Assembly: GCA_017432075.1 (NCBI GenBank)
Contig: JAFRJV010000111.1
Span: forward strand, 1 to 64,000
Direction of reading: 5' to 3'
Source of the DNA: Mogibacterium sp.
Lineage (GTDB): Bacteria; Bacillota; Clostridia; Peptostreptococcales; Anaerovoracaceae
DNA: 64,000 nucleotides
The number at the start of each line of letters is the position of its first letter. The first letter of the stretch is position 1. The notes under the pieces were generated by a model. The model was not told the origin of the DNA. It worked only from the letters and a program-made list of their open reading frames with translations, and did not search any database. Made by a program: the position numbers and the translations under genes. Shown here piece after piece: positions 1 through 8,753 of the stretch.

Positions 1-654
1 AGATGAAGAAAAGCAACTGGTTAATGACGCGTATTATTTACAGATAGTAGGAGATTACCTTTATTATTGTAAATATGAAAATGATAGGGCGGTTAACTAT
101 TGCAGAGCAGATCTTCAGGGAGAAAACGAAGAAGTAGTATTTGACAAAGAAATATATTGGCCATATTTAGTTGATAATCAACTTTACTACCAGGATGACG
201 CTGATAATGAAACGCTTCATGTCTATGATTTAGAATCAAAAGAAGATAAAAAAATAACAGATAACAGAACCTACCAATATGTGCTGAATGATGACTATAT
301 TTATTGCATACAATATGAAGGTGAAAAAAGGAGAACGAAAAAGCACAAGTAGTAAAAATTAATCTGGAGACACTTGAAAGAAAAGTCTTATATGAAGGAG
401 CGAATGACGGCTCCCTAGGAGTAAAAGAAGATCGTCTATATTTTATAAATGCAAATGATGAATGCAGATTGTATAGTATAGATAAGAATGGGGAGAATAT
501 TAGTCTTGTATCACAGGATCCATATTGTTGGGCACCATGCATATATGATGACAAGCTAATATATATATGCTCTGACAATTATGAATATGTTGAAGATATA
601 TTTATTTGCAACCTCGACGGTAGTAGTAAAGTGAGTATAAGTAAAGATTATTAA
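1..654 (+). pseudogene. 3' part of a beta-propeller-like protein (DUF5050-like), frameshifted
   Basis: The 5' end lies outside the window. Reading from base 2 gives a Tyr/Asp-rich protein with repeated strands such as DYLYYCKYEN and NQLYYQDD, the look of the DUF5050 / YWTD-like propeller proteins of Clostridia. This frame stops at 350-352. A second frame, open from about 338 to the TAA at 652-654, continues the same kind of repeats (RLYFINANDE, KLIYICSDNY). The two join if one A is restored in the A-tract at 324-329, so this is a one-base slip, either a real pseudogene or a sequencing error. The stretch is much more AT-rich than the rest of the window. No function can be given; family members are usually secreted or membrane-anchored. 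Confidence 0.6.
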
Positions 655-661
655 ACAAATG

Positions 662-694
662 AACAGCGCTGGCTATTATGCCAGCGCTGTTTTA
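662..694 (+). terminator. Rho-independent terminator
   Basis: A perfect 11-bp stem (AACAGCGCTGG, 662-672, with its complement at 681-691) and an 8-nt loop follow 8 bases after the propeller gene stop and run into TTTTAT. It also lies downstream of the minus-strand dtd gene, though the T-run is poor in that direction. Confidence 0.75.
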
Positions 695-713
695 TAGAGA
701 GAAGAAACAACTT

Positions 714-1160
714 TTACAACGCATTAGAATCAAGAATGATTGTAAACGGTCCGTCGTTCAGCAGTTCGACAGCCATCTCCTCGCCGAACATTCCTTTCTC
801 GACTACAGGTACGCGCTCGCGGCATTTCTCGAGGATATACTCATAAAGTGCATTCGCGTGCTCAGGCGATCCGGCATCGACGAACGACGGCCGGTTGCCC
901 TTCTTACAGTTAGCATAAAGTGTAAACTGTGAGATTATAAGAAGTCCGCCTTCAACGTCCGCCAGCGAAAGATTGGTCTTCCCCTCAGCGTCCCTGTTGA
1001 TGCGAAGGTTAATCATCTTATTGACCATCTTGTCAGCGATGGCTTCATCATCGGCATCACACACGCCAACAAGCACCATATATCCGCGGTCGATCTTGCC
1101 GACCACTTCGCCGCCTACACTTACAGACGCGTGCTTTACACGCTGTATCACAAAACGCAT
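714..1160 (-). CDS. dtd: D-aminoacyl-tRNA deacylase
   Basis: Encodes 148 residues, the usual length of bacterial DTD. The enzyme hydrolyses D-amino acids (and glycine) mischarged on tRNA in the cytoplasm. The N-terminus [17 protein letters not shown] is typical, the catalytic SQFTLYA motif is at 77-83 (Thr80), and the Gly-cisPro motif appears as NDGPFT at 135-140, with Phe where Val is common. It follows plsC by 15 bases on the same strand, so the two are probably co-transcribed. Nothing links it to the envelope genes further right; it looks like a housekeeping neighbour. Confidence 0.93.
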   Translation of the reverse strand: MRFVIQRVKHASVSVGGEVVGKIDRGYMVLVGVCDADDEAIADKMVNKMINLRINRDAEGKTNLSLADVEGGLLIISQFTLYANCKKGNRPSFVDAGSPEHANALYEYILEKCRERVPVVEKGMFGEEMAVELLNDGPFTIILDSNAL

Positions 1161-1175
1161 AGTTTATTTCCTTTA

Positions 1176-1910
1176 TTATTCATCCAACGCAGCCCGGATA
1201 GTCGCTTCTATCTGCTTCTGGGCTTCATGCTGATGCTCACGGTCCATGTCCTCTATATGCACCAGCGGGTGTGCAGTTATCTTTATATGTGCAGGGTTCC
1301 ACGTCCCTTTCTCTTCAAAGAAATGATATGTGCCGTCGATGGTCACGGGCAGGATAGGAACTTTCGCCTTCTCAGCAAACTTGAAAGCGCCGGCCTTGAA
1401 TTCGCCCATTTCGTGCTTCTGCGAGCGGGTCCCCTCAGGGAAGATGCAGAGACTGAAACCCTGATCGAGCATTTTCTTGGCCTCGCCCAAAGCCTTGACC
1501 GCCTCTTTAGGATTGTTGCGCACCAGATAGATAGAGCGCGAATACTCTACAACATCAGCCAGGATAGGATACTTGCTCCATTCCTTCTTGGAGACATATC
1601 CCATAGGGCCATGCTCCTTCATCAGCCACAGTGTGGCGCATATGTCCGCGAAACTCTGGTGATTGCTGTAAATCATGAAAGGGCCATCCTCAAGGGATGG
1701 GACGTTCTCTTCTCCGTAAACCTCATATGTGAGACCAAGCACCGGAGACATGGTCTCCACCCAGCGTTTCTGGGCATCCCAGATCAGTTCCTTCTCGCCA
1801 CGAAGATCACCGACAGCGCGCAGCGCTTCAGCCTGCTTCTTGATTGAAGTGAATTTCTTTGTCTCTATATATCCCTTTATGAATCTAGGTCCTGTCTTGA
1901 AAATATTCAT
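1176..1910 (-). CDS. plsC: 1-acyl-sn-glycerol-3-phosphate acyltransferase
   Basis: A 244-residue PlsC-family acyltransferase. It would acylate lysophosphatidic acid at sn-2 to give phosphatidic acid at the membrane. The catalytic motif NHQSFAD (HX4D) and the substrate motif FPEGTRS are both present in the right order. The reading frame is open up to 2033, but the start at 1910 is preferred: AAGGGAGG lies 8 bases before it, an extended -10 sits upstream at 1935-1943, and the residues further upstream look non-coding. First gene of a likely plsC-dtd unit. Specificity among acylglycerol-phosphate acyltransferases is inferred from the family only. Confidence 0.88.
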   Translation of the reverse strand: MNIFKTGPRFIKGYIETKKFTSIKKQAEALRAVGDLRGEKELIWDAQKRWVETMSPVLGLTYEVYGEENVPSLEDGPFMIYSNHQSFADICATLWLMKEHGPMGYVSKKEWSKYPILADVVEYSRSIYLVRNNPKEAVKALGEAKKMLDQGFSLCIFPEGTRSQKHEMGEFKAGAFKFAEKAKVPILPVTIDGTYHFFEEKGTWNPAHIKITAHPLVHIEDMDREHQHEAQKQIEATIRAALDE

Positions 1911-1934
1911 ATGCAAAGCCTCCCTTACACCCGA

Positions 1935-1943
1935 ATTGTAGCA
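1935..1943 (-). promoter_or_regulatory. Extended -10 promoter for plsC-dtd
   Basis: On the minus strand the sequence reads TGCTACAAT, an extended -10 element, about 25 bases before the plsC start and followed by AAGGGAGG. No good -35 is visible, as expected for extended -10 promoters. Confidence 0.5.
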
Positions 1944-1997
1944 CAAAACAGGGCAGGCGCATAAAGAATTTAACAAAGCCGGAAAAGGTAGTTTTTG

Positions 1998-2027
1998 TTG
2001 AGAATACCTGGCCCGTGCAGATATAAT
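1998..2027 (+). promoter_or_regulatory. Promoter of the rubrerythrin gene
   Basis: TTGAGA (1998-2003), an 18-base spacer and a perfect TATAAT (2022-2027) lie 45 bases before the rubrerythrin start, which has its own AAGGAGG at 2060-2066. Divergent from the plsC promoter in the same gap. Confidence 0.7.
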
Positions 2028-2072
2028 AAACATGATACTAAGGGTCCAAGACAGAGATAAGGAGGAAATGTC

Positions 2073-2612
2073 ATGGCAAACAAATACGAAGGAACACAGA
2101 CAGAAAAGAACCTGCAGGCCGCTTTCGCAGGCGAGTCACAGGCACGCAACAAGTACACCTATTTCGCTTCCAAGGCGAAGAAAGAAGGCTTTGAGCAGAT
2201 CGCTGCGCTCTTCCAGAAGACTGCCGACAATGAGAAAGAGCATGCCAAGATGTGGTTCAAAGAGCTCGAAGGAATCGGCACAACAGCGGAGAATCTGTTG
2301 GCAGCTGCAGAAGGCGAGAACTACGAATGGACCGATATGTACGAGGGCTTTGCGAAAACAGCTGAAGAGGAAGGATTCAAGGCATTAGCAGGCAAGTTCC
2401 GCATGGTAGCGGCTATCGAGAAACATCATGAAGAACGTTACCGTGCTCTGCTGCACAATGTGGAGGCGCAGGAGGTCTTCGAAAAGAGTGAGGTCAAGGT
2501 TTGGGAGTGCCGCAATTGCGGACATATCGTTGTGGGCACCAAAGCTCCACAGATTTGCCCGGTATGCGCGCATCCGCAAGCCTATTTCGAAATCAACGCA
2601 GAGAATTATTAA
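2073..2612 (+). CDS. rbr: Rubrerythrin
   Basis: A 179-residue rubrerythrin, an NADH-linked peroxidase of anaerobes that reduces hydrogen peroxide in the cytoplasm. The N-terminal ferritin-like four-helix domain carries the di-iron ligands in AGES (Glu21), NEKEHA (Glu54, His57) and the EKHHEE motif (116-121). The C-terminal rubredoxin-like domain has CRNCG (146-150) and CPVC (162-165), which hold one iron. AAGGAGG sits 6 bases before the ATG. It has its own promoter; rfbA starts 20 bases downstream, so some read-through is possible. Confidence 0.96.
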   Translation: MANKYEGTQTEKNLQAAFAGESQARNKYTYFASKAKKEGFEQIAALFQKTADNEKEHAKMWFKELEGIGTTAENLLAAAEGENYEWTDMYEGFAKTAEEEGFKALAGKFRMVAAIEKHHEERYRALLHNVEAQEVFEKSEVKVWECRNCGHIVVGTKAPQICPVCAHPQAYFEINAENY

Positions 2613-2632
2613 GAATACAAAAGGAGGTATCT

Positions 2633-3535
2633 ATGAAGGGAATAGTACTTGCAGGAGGCGCCGGCACAAGGTTATATCCGCTCACGTTGGTGACATCGAA
2701 ACAATTATTGCCGGTTTATGACAAGCCGATGATTTTCTATCCGCTGTCAACATTGATGCTTGCCAAGATCAGGGATATCCTGATTATCAGCACTCCGGAA
2801 GATACTCCGAGAATAGAAGAACTTCTGGGAGACGGCTCCAAGTTCGGAGTCAAGCTTTCATATGCTGTACAGGAAAAACCCGAAGGACTTGCCCAAGCAT
2901 TTACTATAGGCCGTGAGTTTATAGGAGATGACTCCTGCGCGATGGTTCTTGGTGACAATATCTTCTATGGAAACGGACTTAACCATAAACTGATGGATGC
3001 CCGAAAAGATGCCGAGAAAGGGACCGCTACTATTTTTGGTTACTACGTTCAGGATCCAAAGCGCTTTGGCATCATGGAATTCGAAAAGAGCACTGACAAT
3101 GACCGGTCAGTTAAGGTCATCTCAGTCGAAGAGAAGCCTAAACAGCCAAAGAGCAACTACGCGATCGTTGGTCTGTATTTCTATCCTAAGGGCGTGAGCG
3201 ACATGGCAGATAGGGTCACACCGTCCGCGCGCGGCGAGCTTGAGATCACCACGCTCAACGACATGTATCTGCAACAGGGAAGACTGAACGCACAACTTCT
3301 TGGACGCGGCTATACCTGGATGGACGCTGGCACATTCGACAGTCTGCAGAAAGCCACTGACTTTGTCAGCATGATAGAGCAGTATCAAGGTATGACAATT
3401 TCTTCACCGGAGGAAATCGCGTATCACATGGGATGGATCGATGATGAGATGCTCGCAAAGAGTGTCAGACGTTACGGTAAGAGCCCATATGGTGAACGAC
3501 TCAAAGCGGTACTCGAAGGAAAGGTCATAATCTAA
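2633..3535 (+). CDS. rfbA: Glucose-1-phosphate thymidylyltransferase
   Basis: A 300-residue enzyme that makes dTDP-glucose from dTTP and glucose-1-phosphate, the first step of dTDP-rhamnose and other dTDP-sugar routes. The nucleotide-binding signature LAGGAGTRLYP is at 6-16, followed by the family blocks YDKPMIFYPL, VLGDNIFYG and YTWMDAGTFDSL. The frame is open upstream into rubrerythrin, but the start at 2633 has a perfect AAGGAGG 5 bases before it and gives the family N-terminus. No rfbB, rfbC or rfbD is present in this window, so the rest of the pathway must lie elsewhere. Confidence 0.94.
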   Translation: MKGIVLAGGAGTRLYPLTLVTSKQLLPVYDKPMIFYPLSTLMLAKIRDILIISTPEDTPRIEELLGDGSKFGVKLSYAVQEKPEGLAQAFTIGREFIGDDSCAMVLGDNIFYGNGLNHKLMDARKDAEKGTATIFGYYVQDPKRFGIMEFEKSTDNDRSVKVISVEEKPKQPKSNYAIVGLYFYPKGVSDMADRVTPSARGELEITTLNDMYLQQGRLNAQLLGRGYTWMDAGTFDSLQKATDFVSMIEQYQGMTISSPEEIAYHMGWIDDEMLAKSVRRYGKSPYGERLKAVLEGKVII

Positions 3536-3655
3536 AATACAGATAACAGCAGCCTGATCGATATAACTTTCTGCGAATCGTGGTTGCAATAATCTTACTG
3601 ATAAAAACAAGGCAAAAGGACAGTCGCTGGATCAACAACCGGTCAGCGATGATAT

Positions 3656-3692
3656 TTGTTGTGTGTCAACTACCATTGTATTTAATACAATG
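3656..3692 (+). promoter_or_regulatory. Possible promoter/operator before the phosphonate operon
   Basis: The 195-base gap between rfbA and the phosphonate operon holds a perfect 7-bp dyad CATTGTA-N5-TACAATG (3674-3692). Its centre TTTAAT could be a -10, with TTGTTG (3656-3661) or TTGTGT (3659-3664) as a -35. The dyad has no T-run, so it looks like a protein site rather than a terminator. The spacing is not ideal and the call is tentative. Confidence 0.35.
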
Positions 3693-3730
3693 ACAGACTC
3701 ATATCCGAGTCAAAAACAGGAGGGTCGATA

Positions 3731-5740
3731 ATGAAAGCATTAATACTCAATTCCGGACTTGGACATCGTATGGGAGTTCTTACATCTGAACAACCAAAGT
3801 GTATGACGGAGATCTCTGCAAGAGAAACTATCTTAAGCAGACAGCTGAGACTCCTTGCGGAAGCCGGGATCCAAAACGTTATCATGACCACCGGCTATTA
3901 TGATTCGATTCTCGTAAATTACTGCAGGGAGTTGGATTATCCGCTCAACATCACTTTCGTGAACAATCCACTGTATGCAGAGACAAATTATATTTACTCG
4001 ATATATTGTGCCAGGGAATATCTCGACGATGACATAGTTTTGATGCACGGGGATGTAGTCTTTGAAGCTTCTGTACTTGATGACATCCTTGCTTTTGAAG
4101 GGAGCTGTATGAAAGTCAGCTCTACGACACCCCTTCCTGACAAAGATTTCAAAGCTATAGTAAAGAACGGAATAGTCAAGGCGGTAGGGGTGGAGTATTT
4201 TGATTCCGCAATGGAAGCCCAGGCCCTATACAAATTGAACAAATCAGACTGGAAAATCTGGCTTGAAAAGATAACGGAGTACTGTGATGAAGGCAATACC
4301 GGCGTATATGCTGAGAACGCTCTTAATGAAGTGACCGATAGTTGTGTGATCCGCGCATACGATGTTCGCGAAAGGCTGTGCGCGGAAATCGATACACCGG
4401 AGGATCTTGCGGTAGTAAAGGCAAACCTTTCAGAGGTAGAGAACCGAATTGTTTATATGTGCTTCTCGACAGACATACTCCACAGTGGTCACATTGCCAT
4501 AATCAAGAGAGCCTCGAAGTTGGGCAAGCTTGTTGTGGGCGTTCTCACGGACGAAGTAATAGCGTCATACAAGAGATTTCCTTTGATTCCGTTTGAAGAA
4601 AGAAAAAGTCTATTTGAAAACATCAACTGTGTTGACAGAGTCATAGAGCAAGATACCCTGTCGTATTTAAAAGTTCTCAATGAACTGAGACCTGACTATG
4701 TAGTTCATGGAGATGACTGGCAGAGCGGATTTCAGAAGCCTATAAGAGACGAAGTCGTATCGGTCTTGGCTTCATATGGAGGAAAGTTGGTAGAATACCC
4801 GTACAACACGGATGATAAATATAAAGACATAGAATCAAGAACAAAAGCTGAATTAGCTATGCCTGACATAAGACGAGGAAGACTTCGGAGGATGCTTGAG
4901 ACCAAAGGCTTAATAACCGCTATGGAAGCGCATGACGGCCTTACAGGACTGATAGTTGAGAATACAGTAGTCTATCAGCATGGTGAAGCAAGACAGTATG
5001 ATGCCACTTGGGTCTCATCGCTTTGCGATTCGACAGCAAAAGGCAAGCCGGATATCGAGCTGGTCGATATGACTTCAAGATTCCGCACAATAGAAGACAT
5101 CACCGAAGTGACCACTAAGCCTATCATTTTCGATGGAGACACCGGCGGCAAGACCGAACACTTTATATATACGGTAAGATCACTTGAAAGACTCGGAGTG
5201 TCTATGGTGATCATAGAAGACAAGACCGGTCTCAAAAAGAATTCACTGTTTGGAACCGAGGTAAAACAGACTCAGGAATCGATCGAAAATTTCTGTGAGA
5301 AGATCAGGGCTGGCAAGAACGCTCAAAGAACAAAAGAATTCATGATCTGCGCGAGGATAGAATCGCTTATCCTTGAAAGGGGTATGGACGATGCCCTCCA
5401 AAGAGCGTTTTCCTTCGTTGGCGCCGGAGCTGACGCTATCATGATACATAGCCGAAAGAAAGATCCGGGTGAGATATTCGAGTTTATAGAGAAGTTCAGA
5501 GAAAAAGACAGATCAACGTATATCGTTCTGGTACCAACATCCTTCAACTCAATTAAGGAAGAAGAGTGGAAAGAACGTGGTGCTAACATCGTTATTTATG
5601 CCAATCAGCTAATGCGGGCAACAGTTCCGGCTATTCAGGAAGCCGCAAAGACTATCCTTGAGTGTCATAGGGCAGAGGAATGCGACAGGATGCTGATGCC
5701 TTTCGAAGAGATCATAAGATTGATTCCTGCAGAAGAGTAG
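3731..5740 (+). CDS. aepX: Three-domain fusion: LicC-like nucleotidyltransferase, cytidylyltransferase-like domain, PEP mutase
   Basis: 669 residues in three parts. Residues 1 to about 225 are a sugar-nucleotidyltransferase fold like LicC/PntC (LNSGLGHRMG near the start, MHGDVVFE). About 238-375 is a TagD-like cytidylyltransferase with HSGH at 251-254 and IPFEERKSLFENI. From about 385 to the end is a phosphoenolpyruvate mutase with DGDTGG (468-473) and the diagnostic EDK-X5-NS at 496-505. PEP mutase turns PEP into phosphonopyruvate, forming the C-P bond. PEP mutases with one cytidylyltransferase-like domain are known; a second nucleotidyltransferase in front is unusual. Inferred role: make the C-P bond and also CMP-activate the finished phosphonate for LicD. 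First gene of the operon; the next starts 13 bases on. Confidence 0.88.
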   Translation: MKALILNSGLGHRMGVLTSEQPKCMTEISARETILSRQLRLLAEAGIQNVIMTTGYYDSILVNYCRELDYPLNITFVNNPLYAETNYIYSIYCAREYLDDDIVLMHGDVVFEASVLDDILAFEGSCMKVSSTTPLPDKDFKAIVKNGIVKAVGVEYFDSAMEAQALYKLNKSDWKIWLEKITEYCDEGNTGVYAENALNEVTDSCVIRAYDVRERLCAEIDTPEDLAVVKANLSEVENRIVYMCFSTDILHSGHIAIIKRASKLGKLVVGVLTDEVIASYKRFPLIPFEERKSLFENINCVDRVIEQDTLSYLKVLNELRPDYVVHGDDWQSGFQKPIRDEVVSVLASYGGKLVEYPYNTDDKYKDIESRTKAELAMPDIRRGRLRRMLETKGLITAMEAHDGLTGLIVENTVVYQHGEARQYDATWVSSLCDSTAKGKPDIELVDMTSRFRTIEDITEVTTKPIIFDGDTGGKTEHFIYTVRSLERLGVSMVIIEDKTGLKKNSLFGTEVKQTQESIENFCEKIRAGKNAQRTKEFMICARIESLILERGMDDALQRAFSFVGAGADAIMIHSRKKDPGEIFEFIEKFREKDRSTYIVLVPTSFNSIKEEEWKERGANIVIYANQLMRATVPAIQEAAKTILECHRAEECDRMLMPFEEIIRLIPAEE

Positions 5741-5753
5741 TCCGGAGGGTCAA

Positions 5754-6716
5754 TTGATATACAGAGGCTTTGAAGAAAACAAAAGAATGCTCGAAGGGAA
5801 AAACCTGTTTTTGGTTTGCAGGGGCTCGTTTGACAGTCTTAAGATAGCGGGTTTTATCAAAGGCCTTGATTCATGTAGATTCAGCGGGTTTACTCCTAAT
5901 CCGGGAAAAGAAGAAGTCATGGATGGAGTCGAGGCTTTTAAGGAATCCGGATGTGACACCATACTCGCCGTCGGAGGAGGCAGTTCTATTGATGTAGCTA
6001 AATGCATAAAGCATTACAGCAAGTCTGAGGCACCTATCATCGCCATACCTACAACTGCAGGCACGGGAAGCGAGTCAACGCATTTTGCAGTTGTATATGA
6101 AAGCGGCAACAAGATTTCGGTCGCTGCTCCTGAACTTTTGCCGGATATAGTAATACTCGAGCCGTCAACGCTCCTCAGCGTTCCGGAGTATACACGCAAG
6201 GCCACTATGCTGGATGCTCTTTGCCACGCAATAGAATCGCATTGGGCAAAGAAAGCAACCAACGAGAGCCGGGAATACGCAGAAAAAGCGATAAAACTTA
6301 TCCTTAAGGGTAAAGATGCCTATCTGGAAAATAAAGAAGAAGGCAACGCCATTATGATGGATGCTGCTAATCTGGCAGGACAGGCGATCAACATATCGAC
6401 CACAACTGCTGCCCATGCTATGTGCTATAAGATCACCGGCATGTATGGATTCCAGCATGGCCATGCCGCCGCCATTTGCCTTCCTGAAGTATGGAAGCAT
6501 ATCGATGCTGCGCCGGGGATCACAATAGGAGAATTTAATGCTTTGCTTGAAGAACTCGGCATGGAGTATCCGGTGAGCGATGATGTTTCAAGAGATATAG
6601 AACGGCTGACCGACTCCGTAAATACACAAAGACTTTCTAACAATCCTGTCATTTTCAATAGAGAGCAGCTCGCAGTTATGTATGGAAATATAATCAGACA
6701 AAACAGGGACTGCTGA
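5754..6716 (+). CDS. Iron-containing alcohol dehydrogenase, probable phosphonoacetaldehyde reductase
   Basis: 320 residues of the Fe-ADH fold, on the short side for the family. It has the NAD(P)-binding GGGSSIDVAK (74-83), PTTAGTGSE, and the metal-site regions DALCHAIESHW and HGHAAAICLP. Between PEP mutase and phosphonopyruvate decarboxylase, the expected role is reduction of phosphonoacetaldehyde to 2-hydroxyethylphosphonate, as known for related Fe-ADHs in phosphonate pathways. No 2-AEP transaminase is in the window, which favours the hydroxy compound over 2-aminoethylphosphonate. The start is TTG, 4 bases after GGAGGG; the first ATG, at codon 12, has no ribosome site. Confidence 0.82.
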   Translation: MIYRGFEENKRMLEGKNLFLVCRGSFDSLKIAGFIKGLDSCRFSGFTPNPGKEEVMDGVEAFKESGCDTILAVGGGSSIDVAKCIKHYSKSEAPIIAIPTTAGTGSESTHFAVVYESGNKISVAAPELLPDIVILEPSTLLSVPEYTRKATMLDALCHAIESHWAKKATNESREYAEKAIKLILKGKDAYLENKEEGNAIMMDAANLAGQAINISTTTAAHAMCYKITGMYGFQHGHAAAICLPEVWKHIDAAPGITIGEFNALLEELGMEYPVSDDVSRDIERLTDSVNTQRLSNNPVIFNREQLAVMYGNIIRQNRDC

Positions 6717-6744
6717 GCTGCTGAAACAGAAGACGGAGACGATA

Positions 6745-7863
6745 ATGAAAATAGAGACATTCGTAAAAATACTTGGTGCTGACTTTTATGCCGGCGTCCC
6801 TGATTCACAGCTGAAAGCCCTATGCAATTATCTTATAAACACATATGGAACAGATGGCACACATCATATCATCGCTGCAAATGAGGGAAACTGTACTGCA
6901 TTAGCAGCAGGCTACCATCTTGCAACGGGCAAGGTGCCTGTGGTTTACATGCAGAATTCGGGCGAGGGCAACATAATCAATCCGGTCGCTTCATTGATGA
7001 ATGACAAGGTCTACGGTATACCATGCATTTTCGTTGTTGGTTGGCGTGGTGAACCGGGCGTGAAGGATGAGCCTCAGCACAAATATCAGGGCGAAGTGAC
7101 CATTAAGCTGCTTGAGGATATGGACATTTCCACCTATATAATAGGAGAACACACTACGGAAGAAGAACTCGAAGATGTGATGGAGGATTTCCGAGGCATG
7201 TTGGCTGCTGGCAAACAGGTAAGCTTCGTGGTTCGTAAGGGAGCTCTCGAATATGGAGGTGTCTCAAAGTACGCCAACGGCAATAAACTGATCAGAGAGG
7301 ATGTTGTGCGCCATATAATCGATGTGACCGGCGATGATCCTATTGTTTCGACTACAGGAAAAACATCCAGAGAATTATTCGAGCTGCGAGTTTCACGCAA
7401 CGAGACGCATGGACACGACTTTCTGACAGTTGGATCGATGGGACACAGCTCATCGATCGCGCTTGGACTCGCAATGCAGAGGCCTGACAAAAAAGTCTGG
7501 ATCATCGACGGTGATGGATCGATGCTGATGCACATGGGAAGCATGGCTCTTATAGGAGCCTATTTGCCAAAGAATATCGTGCACATCGTAATAAATAACA
7601 GCGCTCATGAAAGTGTAGGAGGGCAGCCTACGGTGGCCGGGCACATGGATATAGCCAAAGTCGCAGAAGGTTGCGCTTATCCCAATGTAATTTCTGTAGA
7701 TACACTTGAAAACCTTGATGCTGCACTTGAGGCTGCGAAAAGGAAAGATGAATTGACCTTCATAGAAGTAAAAAGCGCCATCGGAGCAAGAGACGATCTC
7801 GGAAGACCAACTACAAGTGCAAAAGAAAACAAGGAAAGCTTCATGAAAGAACTTATGAAATAA
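6745..7863 (+). CDS. aepY: Phosphonopyruvate decarboxylase
   Basis: 372 residues of a thiamine-diphosphate enzyme. It decarboxylates phosphonopyruvate to phosphonoacetaldehyde, which pulls the unfavourable PEP mutase reaction forward. The N-terminal pyrimidine-binding half has the conserved Glu in AANEGNCTALAAGY; the C-terminal half has the TPP/Mg motif starting GDGSM (256-260) and ending VINNSAHESVGGQPT. It follows the dehydrogenase by 28 bases and precedes licD by 11. Length and motifs match the known family, so the call is firm. Confidence 0.94.
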   Translation: MKIETFVKILGADFYAGVPDSQLKALCNYLINTYGTDGTHHIIAANEGNCTALAAGYHLATGKVPVVYMQNSGEGNIINPVASLMNDKVYGIPCIFVVGWRGEPGVKDEPQHKYQGEVTIKLLEDMDISTYIIGEHTTEEELEDVMEDFRGMLAAGKQVSFVVRKGALEYGGVSKYANGNKLIREDVVRHIIDVTGDDPIVSTTGKTSRELFELRVSRNETHGHDFLTVGSMGHSSSIALGLAMQRPDKKVWIIDGDGSMLMHMGSMALIGAYLPKNIVHIVINNSAHESVGGQPTVAGHMDIAKVAEGCAYPNVISVDTLENLDAALEAAKRKDELTFIEVKSAIGARDDLGRPTTSAKENKESFMKELMK

Positions 7864-7874
7864 AGGAAACCATC

Positions 7875-8753
7875 ATGGAAGAAATGATACTTGTTAAAGA
7901 CAAAAATGGCATTGAGTTTTATACTACTGAAAGCTATAGCATAGAAGACATCGAGAAGACCCAAAAGAAATCTGTCGAGATGATGTCTGTCATCGTTAAT
8001 ATTTTTGAAAAACATGGGATCGATTACATGATCGCACATGGTACGCTGCTTGGTCTGATAAGGCATAAAGGGTTTATTCCGTGGGACGATGACTGCGACC
8101 TGTTCGTCTTTGACTGGGATTATGCGCGGGCTATAGAGCTGCTGAGAAGAGAACTGCCTGACGATATGATCGTTCACAATCGAAGATCAGATCCGATATA
8201 TTGGCCGGAATGGACAAAAATACGTGACCTTTACAGCGATACGTATGAATCGCTTTGGGTAATAGACCGCAAATTCAAATATCACGGCATCTGCGTAGAT
8301 ATCCTGAAAGTCACGGTAGTGAACAAGTTCGAATACGAAAACGAAGAACAGATAGATATACTTAAAGACAGGCTAAAAGGAAGACAGAACAACAAGCATA
8401 AATATGCCGCGACACACTCTCTGTACAGATATTCAAAAAACATGGCAGGCATATTGATCGACAAAGGACGCCTTAACAAGCTGGAAAAAGAGAAAAAGCA
8501 GTCGACAAAAAAAGTCTGTATCGGCAACAAAGGAACGATTATAGAATGTTTTTTTGATCTTGAGGATGCATTGCCGGTAAAAAAGATGGTCTTTGAAGGT
8601 GTCGAGGTGGCTGTTCCGAACAATCCGGATGGCGTACTGCATTCAATGTACGGGGATTACATGAAAATGCCGGAGCTGAAAGACAGAAAACCTCATTTTG
8701 ATAAAGTAATCTTTCTTGATAGAGAAGAAGAACACGGAAAACAGGAAAAATGA
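7875..8753 (+). CDS. licD: LicD-family phosphotransferase
   Basis: 292 residues of the LicD family, which transfers phosphocholine or a related group from its CMP derivative to a sugar or teichoic acid. The core motif GTLLGLIRHKGFIPWDDDCD is clear, with metal-binding acidic residues Asp71-Asp73 and Asp75. Placed directly behind the phosphonate genes, it may transfer the phosphonate rather than phosphocholine; both donors could exist here because licA/licC genes follow at 12-15 kb. The stop overlaps the next ATG by 4 bases, pointing to coupled translation with the polymerase-type gene at 8750. Confidence 0.88.
   Translation: MEEMILVKDKNGIEFYTTESYSIEDIEKTQKKSVEMMSVIVNIFEKHGIDYMIAHGTLLGLIRHKGFIPWDDDCDLFVFDWDYARAIELLRRELPDDMIVHNRRSDPIYWPEWTKIRDLYSDTYESLWVIDRKFKYHGICVDILKVTVVNKFEYENEEQIDILKDRLKGRQNNKHKYAATHSLYRYSKNMAGILIDKGRLNKLEKEKKQSTKKVCIGNKGTIIECFFDLEDALPVKKMVFEGVEVAVPNNPDGVLHSMYGDYMKMPELKDRKPHFDKVIFLDREEEHGKQEK

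Noticed and set aside
1911..2033. Upstream extension of plsC by 41 codons
   Set aside because: The extension crosses the extended -10 and the AAGGGAGG site and encodes residues unlike the family; the start at 1910 is better.
2501..2632. Upstream extension of rfbA into the rubrerythrin gene
   Set aside because: The ATG at 2633 has a perfect ribosome site and the exact family N-terminus.
3674..3692. Dyad before the phosphonate operon as a terminator of rfbA
   Set aside because: The stem is AT-rich, only 7 bp, and is not followed by a T-run.
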